From positions 54,458 through 118,457 of the forward strand of contig JAKFVT010000006.1 of assembly GCA_021732005.1 (NCBI GenBank): DNA of 64,000 nucleotides. Direction: 5' to 3'. The DNA comes from Mycobacterium sp. Its GTDB lineage: Bacteria > Actinomycetota > Actinomycetes > Mycobacteriales > Mycobacteriaceae. This document shows positions 56,601 through 64,000 of this stretch, piece by piece. Under the pieces are notes generated by a model that ran no database searches, was not told the origin of the DNA, and saw only the letters and a program-made list of their open reading frames with translations. A program made the position numbers and the translations under genes. Positions within the stretch are counted from its first letter, which is position 1; each line of letters opens with the position of its first letter.

Positions 56601-58235
56601 TGCCCGGCTTCAAGGTGTATCCCAACATCGCCAAGACCCGGCACTCCACACCCGGTGTGGGCTTGATCTCGCCGCCACCACACCATGACATCTACTCCAT
56701 CGAGGACCTGGCGCAACTGATCCACGACCTCAAGAACGCCAACTCGCAGGCCCGGATCCACGTCAAGCTGGTCAGCTCAGTGGGGGTCGGCACGGTGGCG
56801 GCCGGGGTGTCCAAGGCGCACGCCGACGTCGTACTGATCTCCGGATACGACGGCGGCACCGGCGCGGCGCCGCTGACCAGCCTCAAGCACGCCGGCGCGC
56901 CGTGGGAGATCGGCCTCGCCGACACCCAGCAGACGTTGGTGCTCAACGGCCTTCGAGATCGCATCACCGTGCAGTGCGACGGCGGTCTGCGCACCGCCCG
57001 CGACGTGGTGGTCGCCGCACTGCTCGGCGCGGAGGAATTCGGTTTCTCCACCGCGCCCCTGGTGGTGGCCGGTTGCATCATGATGCGGGTCTGCCACCTC
57101 GACACCTGTCCGGTCGGGGTGGCCACCCAAAACCCGGAACTGCGAGCACGTTTCAACGGCAAGCCGGAGTTCGTCGAGAACTTCTTCCGGTTCATCGCCG
57201 AAGACGTCCGGATGATGCTGGCCGAGTTGGGCTTTCGCAGCATCGACGAGGCCGTCGGCCACGCGGAGGTACTCGACACCGACGACGGGGTGGAGCACTG
57301 GAAGACCAAGGGCCTGGATCTGACCCCGATCTTCGCGGTGCCCACCGACGCGCACGGCGGTGCGTTGCCCCAGCGGCGGCGGCTGCGGGATCAGGAACAT
57401 GGCCTCGAGCACGCTCTCGACCAAACGCTGGTTGCGCTGGCCGAGGGTGCCCTGGAGGACGCCCACCCGGTGCGGCTGGAACTGCCGGTCCGCAACGTCA
57501 ACCGCACCATCGGCACCCTGCTGGGTTCGGAGGTCACCCGCCGCTACGGCGCCCAGGGCCTGCCGGATGACACCATCCACATCACGCTCACCGGCTCGGC
57601 CGGCCAGTCCATCGGCGCATTCCTGCCGCCCGGTATCACCCTCGATCTGATCGGTGACGCCAACGACTATGTGGGCAAAGGGCTTTCCGGTGGCCGGGTG
57701 ATAGTGCGGCCGCCCGACGACGTCCTGTTCCTGCCTGAGGACAACGTGATCGCCGGTAACACCCTGCTGTACGGGGCCACCTCGGGAGAGGTGTACCTGC
57801 GCGGCCGGGTCGGGGAGCGGTTCGCCGCGCGCAACTCCGGTGCGCTCGCGGTGACCGAAGGTGTGGGGGACCACGCCTGCGAGTACATGACCGGCGGGCG
57901 CGTCGTCGTGCTTGGCCGCACCGGGCGCAACATGGCGGCCGGAATGTCCGGCGGCATCGCCTATGTGCTGGGTCTCGACCGGGCCATGGTCAACACGGCG
58001 ATGGTCGAACTGCACGCCCCGGACCCCGACGACCTGGAATGGCTGCACGACGTCGTGGCTCGCCATGCCCGGTGCACCGGCAGCACGCTGGCCCGTTCGG
58101 TGCTCTCGGACTGGCCAAGGCGCAGCGCACAATTCACCAAGATCATGCCCACCGACTACCGGAAGGTGCTGGAGGCCACCCGGATGGCCAAGGCGGAGGG
58201 GCGTGACGTGGACACCGCGATCATGGAGGCGACAC

Positions 58236-58243
<8 letters not shown>
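53681..58243 (+). CDS. gltB: Glutamate synthase large subunit
   Basis: The 1520-residue enzyme makes glutamate from glutamine and 2-oxoglutarate. The class II glutaminase nucleophile is Cys22 (DSCGVAM), exposed after removal of a 21-residue propeptide. The FMN/2-oxoglutarate synthase domain includes [10 protein letters not shown] and [17 protein letters not shown]. The 3Fe-4S ligands are Cys1132, Cys1138 and Cys1143 (C-x5-C-x4-C). The C-terminal beta-helix follows with [23 protein letters not shown]. An extended -10 lies at 53549 and GGAGG precedes the ATG. The end overlaps gltD by 8 nt. Confidence 0.97.
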
Positions 58244-59735
<1,492 letters not shown>

Positions 59736-59789
59736 GTGAATACCGTGCCGCCGCCATCTGTATCGGTCGAGATGCCCATGAACCGCGAC

Positions 59790-59795
59790 TATGCT
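59790..59795 (+). promoter_or_regulatory. -10 box TATGCT before pykA
   Basis: TATGCT ends 8 nt before the GTG at 59804, predicting leaderless or nearly leaderless mRNA. Confidence 0.42.
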
Positions 59796-59803
59796 GAGGC
59801 GTC

Positions 59804-61222
59804 GTGAGTAGACGCGGGAAGATTGTCTGTACGCTCGGCCCAGCCACCAGCACCGATGAGTCGGTGAGAGCTTTGGTCGACGCAGGCATGGACGTAGCCC
59901 GCCTGAACTTCAGCCACGGCGACTATGTCGATCATGAGGCGGCCTACAAACGGGTTCGCCAGGCATCCGATGTGACCGGGCGTGCCGTCGGGATTCTCGC
60001 CGACCTGCAGGGACCCAAGATCAGGTTGGGCCGCTTCGCCGACGGTCCGACGTATTGGGCCAACGGTGAGACGGTGCGGATCACCGTCGAGCACTTCGAG
60101 GGCAATCACGACCGGGTGTCGACCACCTACAAGAACCTCGCCAGGGATGCTCAGCCGGGCGATCGGCTGCTCGTCGACGACGGCAAGGTGGCGCTCGTCG
60201 TCGAACACATCGACGGCGACGACGTGGTGTGCATGGTCACCGAGGGTGGCCCGGTCAGCAACAACAAAGGCCTGTCACTGCCCGGCATGAACGTATCGGT
60301 GCCTGCGCTGTCCGAGAAGGACATCGAGGACCTCGAGTTCGCGCTGCGCCTGGGTGTAGACCTGGTGGCGCTGTCGTTCGTGCGCTCACCCGCCGACGTC
60401 GAGCTGGTGCACGAGGTGATGGACCGGGTCGGCCGTCGCGTCCCGGTGATCGCCAAGCTGGAAAAGCCGGAGGCGATCGACAATCTCGAGGCGATCGTGC
60501 TGGCCTTCGACGCCGTCATGGTGGCCCGCGGCGACCTCGGCGTCGAGCTGCCGCTCGAAGAGGTTCCGCTGGTGCAGAAGCGGGCTATTCAGATGGCCCG
60601 GGAGAATGCCAAGCCGGTGATCGTGGCCACCCAGATGCTCGAGTCGATGATCGAGAACTCCCGGCCCACCCGCGCCGAGGCCTCTGACGTCGCCAACGCA
60701 GTGCTGGACGGCGCCGACGCGGTCATGCTGTCCGGGGAGACCTCGGTCGGCAAGTACCCGCTGGAGTCGGTGCGGACGATGGCTCGCATCATCGGTGCGG
60801 TCGAGGAGAACTCAACGGCGGCGCCGCCGCTGACCCACGTCCCGCGCACCAAGCGCGGCGTCATCTCCTATGCCGCTCGCGACATCGGTGAGCGTCTGGA
60901 TGCCAAGGCCCTGGTCGCGTTCACCCAGTCCGGGGACACGGTGCGGCGGCTGGCCCGGCTGCACACCCCGTTGCCGCTGCTGGCGTTCACCGCACTGCCG
61001 GAGGTGCGCAGCCAGCTGGCGCTGACCTGGGGCACCGAGACCTTCATCGTGGGGCACATGGAAACCACCGACGACATGATCCGCGAGGTCGACCGCTCGA
61101 TGCTCGAGTTGGGCCGGTACAAGCGCGGTGACCTCGTGGTCATCGTCGCAGGTGCTCCGCCGGGCACAGTAGGCTCGACAAACCTGATCCATGTCCATCG
61201 GATCGGGGAGGACGACCACTAG
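59804..61222 (+). CDS. pykA: Pyruvate kinase
   Basis: This is a canonical 472-residue enzyme of the last glycolytic step. It has [46 protein letters not shown] with the catalytic Lys, [12 protein letters not shown] and [31 protein letters not shown], ending in [13 protein letters not shown] and a complete C-terminal allosteric domain. It follows gltBD and precedes tesB; without gltBD this is the M. tuberculosis Rv1616-Rv1618 order. Confidence 0.97.
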   Translation: [472 protein letters not shown]

Positions 61223-61234
61223 GGGAGAGAACTC

Positions 61235-62101
61235 TTGGCCAACGCGGACCTCGACGAGCTGCTGGCCATTCTCGATCTCTCCCCAGTAGGCGACGACATG
61301 TTCGTCGGCGCGCATCCGCACAAGAACCCGCCGCGCACCTTCGGCGGGCAGCTGATGGCCCAGGCCTTCGTGGCGGCCACCCGAACCCTTCGTCACGAGA
61401 TCGCGCCGAGCGCGCTGTCGGTGCATTTCATCGCCGGCGGCGATCCGGAGTCCGATATCGAGTTCCATGTCGTCCGGCTGCGTGACGAGCGGCGGTTCGC
61501 CAACCGGCGTGTCGACGCCATCCAGAACGGCACGCTGCTCGCCACCGCCCTGGTGTCCTACCTGTCGGCGGGAAGCGGCCTCGAACACAACACACCGATG
61601 CCCGACCTGCCCGCGCCGGAGACGCTGCCCACGATCGACGAGCTGCTCGTCGGGTACGAGAAAGTGGTGCCCGGATTCGTCGCCGCGCTGCGGCCCATCG
61701 AGTGGCGTTACACCAACGACCCGTCGTGGATCATGCGCGAGAAGAACGGCATGCTGACCGCAAATCAGGTGTGGCTCAAGGCCGATGGCGCAATGCCGGA
61801 CGACCCGACGCTGCACACCGCCGCGATGATCTATTCGTCCGACACCACGATCCTGGATTCGATCATCACCACCCACGGCCTGTCCTGGGGCTGGGACCGC
61901 ATCTTCGCGGTCACGGTCAACCATTCGCTGTGGTTCCACCGGCAGGTCGACTTCTCCGAGTGGGTGCTCTATTCGACGAATTCTCCGGTCGCCGCGGAGT
62001 CCCGCGGCCTGGGCACCGGCCACTTCTTCAACCCGACCGGCGAGGTGGTGGCCACCGTCACGCAGGAGGGCATCGTCAAGCACTTCCCCGGAAATGCCTG
62101 A
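61235..62101 (+). CDS. tesB: Acyl-CoA thioesterase II
   Basis: The 288-residue double-hotdog thioesterase hydrolyses medium- and long-chain acyl-CoA. Family features are RTFGGQLMAQAFVAA, SVHFIAGGDP, then IYSSDTTILDS with the catalytic Asp, VNHSLWFHR and VATVTQEG with the catalytic Gln. The TTG start at 61235 has GGGGAGAG 6 nt upstream and lies 12 nt after pykA, so the two are probably co-transcribed. Confidence 0.95.
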   Translation: MANADLDELLAILDLSPVGDDMFVGAHPHKNPPRTFGGQLMAQAFVAATRTLRHEIAPSALSVHFIAGGDPESDIEFHVVRLRDERRFANRRVDAIQNGTLLATALVSYLSAGSGLEHNTPMPDLPAPETLPTIDELLVGYEKVVPGFVAALRPIEWRYTNDPSWIMREKNGMLTANQVWLKADGAMPDDPTLHTAAMIYSSDTTILDSIITTHGLSWGWDRIFAVTVNHSLWFHRQVDFSEWVLYSTNSPVAAESRGLGTGHFFNPTGEVVATVTQEGIVKHFPGNA

Positions 62102-62110
62102 TAGAAGGCG

Positions 62111-62116
62111 TATCGT
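62111..62116 (+). promoter_or_regulatory. -10 box TATCGT before the DUF2156 gene
   Basis: TATCGT ends 7 nt before the GTG at 62124, which favours that start over the ATG at 62094. Confidence 0.38.
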
Positions 62117-62123
62117 CGGTCAC

Positions 62124-63542
62124 GTGACCGAGCCGCCGGTTCAGGTCGCGCAGCGTTTGCGCGCAAGGGAACGGGTTGTCGTCAATGTCGACACCCTGGC
62201 CGCGCGCTGGGTGGGCGCGTTGGCATTGCTCATCGCGAGCAGCTGGCTCACCGTGCTGATGTTCCGCGCGCACCACCACCACACCGACTGGCACACCGAC
62301 AGCCGAGTGGCGTGGTCGTTGACGATCCTGGCTGCCGTCGCGTTGATCGCGCGGGGGATCTTTCTCGGCCGGCCGGTGACCGCCGCGCACGCGATCGCCG
62401 CCGCGGCTGCGGTGCTCGCCGGTTTCGCCGCCCACCTGCTGGCCTTCGACCTCACCGGTGATGTGTTGATCGCGTCCTCGGGGTTGCTGCTGATGTGGCC
62501 GACGACCGCGCGACCGGATTCGTCGCAGCTGGCCAGGGTGTGGGCCCTGGTCGACGCGACCAGTGGTGACCCGGTGGCGCCGTTCGCGATGCAGAACCTC
62601 AAGAGCTACTTCTTCAGCTCCGATGGCACCGCCGCGATCGCCTACCGCACCCGGCTGGGTTACGCCGTGGTCAGCGGTGACCCGATCGGTGACGAACGCC
62701 GGTTCGAGGAGCTGATCGGCGACTTCACCGGCATGTGCCACACCCATGGCTGGCGGGTGGTGGTCTTGGGCTGCAGCGAGCGCAGGCTGGGGCTGTGGCG
62801 GGATCCCGCGGTGATCGGGCAGACCCTGCGACCAGTTCCGATCGGCCGCGACGTGGTGATCGACGTGCCGGCCTTCGACATGGTGGGCCGCAAGTTCCGC
62901 AACCTTCGTCAGGCGGTGCAGCGTACCCACAATTTCGGGATCAGCACCGAGATCGTCGCCGAATCCGAACTCGACGATCGTCGGCTGGCCGAGCTCACCG
63001 ACGTGTTGTTGTCGTCGGCCAAGGGATCGCGCGCCGAGCGCGGTTTCTCGATGATTCTGGATGGCACGCTGACGGGTCGCTATCCCGGCATCCTGCTGAT
63101 CATCGCGCGCGACCGGGCGGGCCGGGTGCAGGGATTTCACCGCTATGCAGTCGCCGGTGCCGGCAGCGACATCACGCTCGACGTGCCGTGGCGGCGCCGC
63201 GGTGCCCCGAACGGCATCGACGAGCGGCTGTCCGTCGACATGATCAACGCGATGAAAACGCAAGGAGCGCAACGACTTTCGTTGGCATTCGCGGCGTTCC
63301 CGGAGATCTTCAACCAAAAGCAGCGGGGCGCGCTCAGCGCGTTCTTCTACACTGTGATCCACCTGGGCGACTCGCTGATCGCGCTGGAGTCGCTGTACCG
63401 GTACCTGCGTAAGTTCCACGCCCTCGGCGACCGCCGGTACGTGTTGCTCTCGCTGAGGCAGGTGCTGCCGCTGCTGGTGATACTTCTCTCGCTGGAGTTC
63501 CTCCCACGGCGGCGGCAGCTGCCCACGGAGGACGACCGATAG
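62124..63542 (+). CDS. Membrane protein with DUF2156 (MprF/LysX-like) domain
   Basis: The 472-residue protein has an N-terminal membrane part with about four helices (residues about 25-140) and a C-terminal DUF2156/GNAT-like domain related to the phosphatidylglycerol aminoacyltransferase domain of MprF and LysX. Visible stretches are AFAMQNLKSYFFSSDGTAAIAYRTRLGYAVVSGDPIG, GRKFRNLRQAVQRTHNFG, QGFHRYA and the late SLAFAAFPEIFNQKQ. It may transfer an amino acid to a membrane lipid. The order matches Rv1619. An ATG at 62094, overlapping tesB by 8 nt, would add 10 residues. Confidence 0.85.
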   Translation: MTEPPVQVAQRLRARERVVVNVDTLAARWVGALALLIASSWLTVLMFRAHHHHTDWHTDSRVAWSLTILAAVALIARGIFLGRPVTAAHAIAAAAAVLAGFAAHLLAFDLTGDVLIASSGLLLMWPTTARPDSSQLARVWALVDATSGDPVAPFAMQNLKSYFFSSDGTAAIAYRTRLGYAVVSGDPIGDERRFEELIGDFTGMCHTHGWRVVVLGCSERRLGLWRDPAVIGQTLRPVPIGRDVVIDVPAFDMVGRKFRNLRQAVQRTHNFGISTEIVAESELDDRRLAELTDVLLSSAKGSRAERGFSMILDGTLTGRYPGILLIIARDRAGRVQGFHRYAVAGAGSDITLDVPWRRRGAPNGIDERLSVDMINAMKTQGAQRLSLAFAAFPEIFNQKQRGALSAFFYTVIHLGDSLIALESLYRYLRKFHALGDRRYVLLSLRQVLPLLVILLSLEFLPRRRQLPTEDDR

Positions 63543-63545
63543 GTC

Positions 63546-64000
63546 CTACGGCGTCGGCGTCAAGGTGACGCTGAACTTGTTCTCCACGGACTGCTTGAAC
63601 TCGTCGGCACACTGCTGAACCTGCTGCTGGTCCTGGCCGGCCTTCTGTAGGCAGTCGATGTAGTCGGTGGCGCCGACCTCTTTGAACACACCGACCCACA
63701 CGGCGATGAACGCCAGGCCGACGATGATCGCCAGGAAACCGAGGATGACGCCCGCGAGTGCGACACCGCCGTTGTTGGCTTCACCCCGCTTGACGCGGCT
63801 GCGGCCGGCGAAGCCGATGATCACCGCGACGATGCCCAGGATGACGCCGCCGACCACGGAGAACGACGACAGCAGCGCGACGATCGCGACCACCAGGGCG
63901 GTGACGCCCAGGCCGTTACGGGGGCCGGTGGGCGGTGGCGCGTAACCGGCATACGGCTGCGGCGGGGCCGGCGGATAGCCGCCGGGATATTGGCCGTACG
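63546..64000 (-). CDS. DUF4190 domain membrane protein (5' end beyond window)
   Basis: The frame is open to the right edge, giving 151 residues with no start inside. It begins with a Pro/Tyr/Gly-rich cytoplasmic segment (GQYPGGYPPAPPQPYAGYAP), then a DUF4190-like pair of helices (VTALVVAIVALLSSFSVVGGVILGIVAVIIGF and GGVALAGVILGFLAIIVGLAF) joined by the basic GRSRVKRGEANN turn. A short extracytoplasmic tail carries two Cys (DYIDCLQKAG, VQQCADEF) that may pair. It is a common mycobacterial envelope protein type without a defined role, and is convergent with the DUF2156 gene. Confidence 0.82.
   Translation of the reverse strand, partial: YGQYPGGYPPAPPQPYAGYAPPPTGPRNGLGVTALVVAIVALLSSFSVVGGVILGIVAVIIGFAGRSRVKRGEANNGGVALAGVILGFLAIIVGLAFIAVWVGVFKEVGATDYIDCLQKAGQDQQQVQQCADEFKQSVENKFSVTLTPTP

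Overview
The window is high-GC actinobacterial DNA and almost certainly comes from a mycobacterium, probably an environmental or fast-growing one (Mycolicibacterium type). The signs are a mycothiol ligase gene (mshC), many lipoproteins, and an abundance of leaderless starts in which a TANNNT box lies 6-8 nt before the start codon. Two blocks also keep M. tuberculosis gene order as I remember it: an Rv2141c-Rv2120c-like block (M20 peptidase, PEBP, pyrD, lppL, uppP, phosphatase, DUF3090, kinase-like protein, cysQ, mshC, SDR, PAC2, metH, hisE, hisG, DUF4126) and an Rv1615-Rv1619-like block (TM2 protein, DUF2752, pykA, tesB, DUF2156 protein). Both have insertions relative to that order.

Layout. 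0-7.6 kb (minus strand): a divergent pyruvate-kinase-like protein; a compact operon of sulfotransferase, MBL-fold alkylsulfatase-like hydrolase, SDR and glutamine amidotransferase; and an acetamidase/formamidase-RidA pair. 7.8-10.4 kb: a low-GC, 862-residue SMC/Rad50-like ATPase with a CxxC hook and a C-terminal R-x3-E...H pattern reminiscent of the RloC/PrrC anticodon nucleases; this is the best defence-system candidate. 10.5-10.7 kb: the decayed remnant of a terC paralogue. 10.8-17.6 kb: a CitA/DcuS-type two-component system divergent from a tripartite tricarboxylate transporter operon (tctC-tctB-tctA) that continues into a UspA protein and an intact TerC. 17.7-18.4 kb: an AT-richer orphan membrane protein gene that runs into tRNA-Leu(GAG).

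18.6-32.7 kb is core mycobacterial housekeeping: pyrimidine synthesis, undecaprenyl-diphosphate recycling, PAP phosphatase, mycothiol synthesis and several lipoproteins. 32.7-35.0 kb holds a pair of dissimilar acyl-CoA dehydrogenase genes of the heteromeric mycobacterial type. 35.3-40.7 kb has a small secreted protein, a PAC2 protein and cobalamin-dependent methionine synthase. 40.7-45.8 kb is a translationally coupled operon of 6-phosphogluconate dehydrogenase, glucose-6-phosphate dehydrogenase and a large GH63-type glycosidase. A HAD phosphatase, a sugar transporter, hisE-hisG, a DUF4126 protein and a flavin disulfide oxidoreductase follow.

51.8-64 kb: a repetitive secreted protein, TM2 and DUF2752 membrane proteins, glutamate synthase gltBD, the canonical pyruvate kinase, thioesterase TesB, an MprF-like membrane protein and a partial DUF4190 protein. 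No CRISPR array, insertion sequence or rRNA gene was seen.
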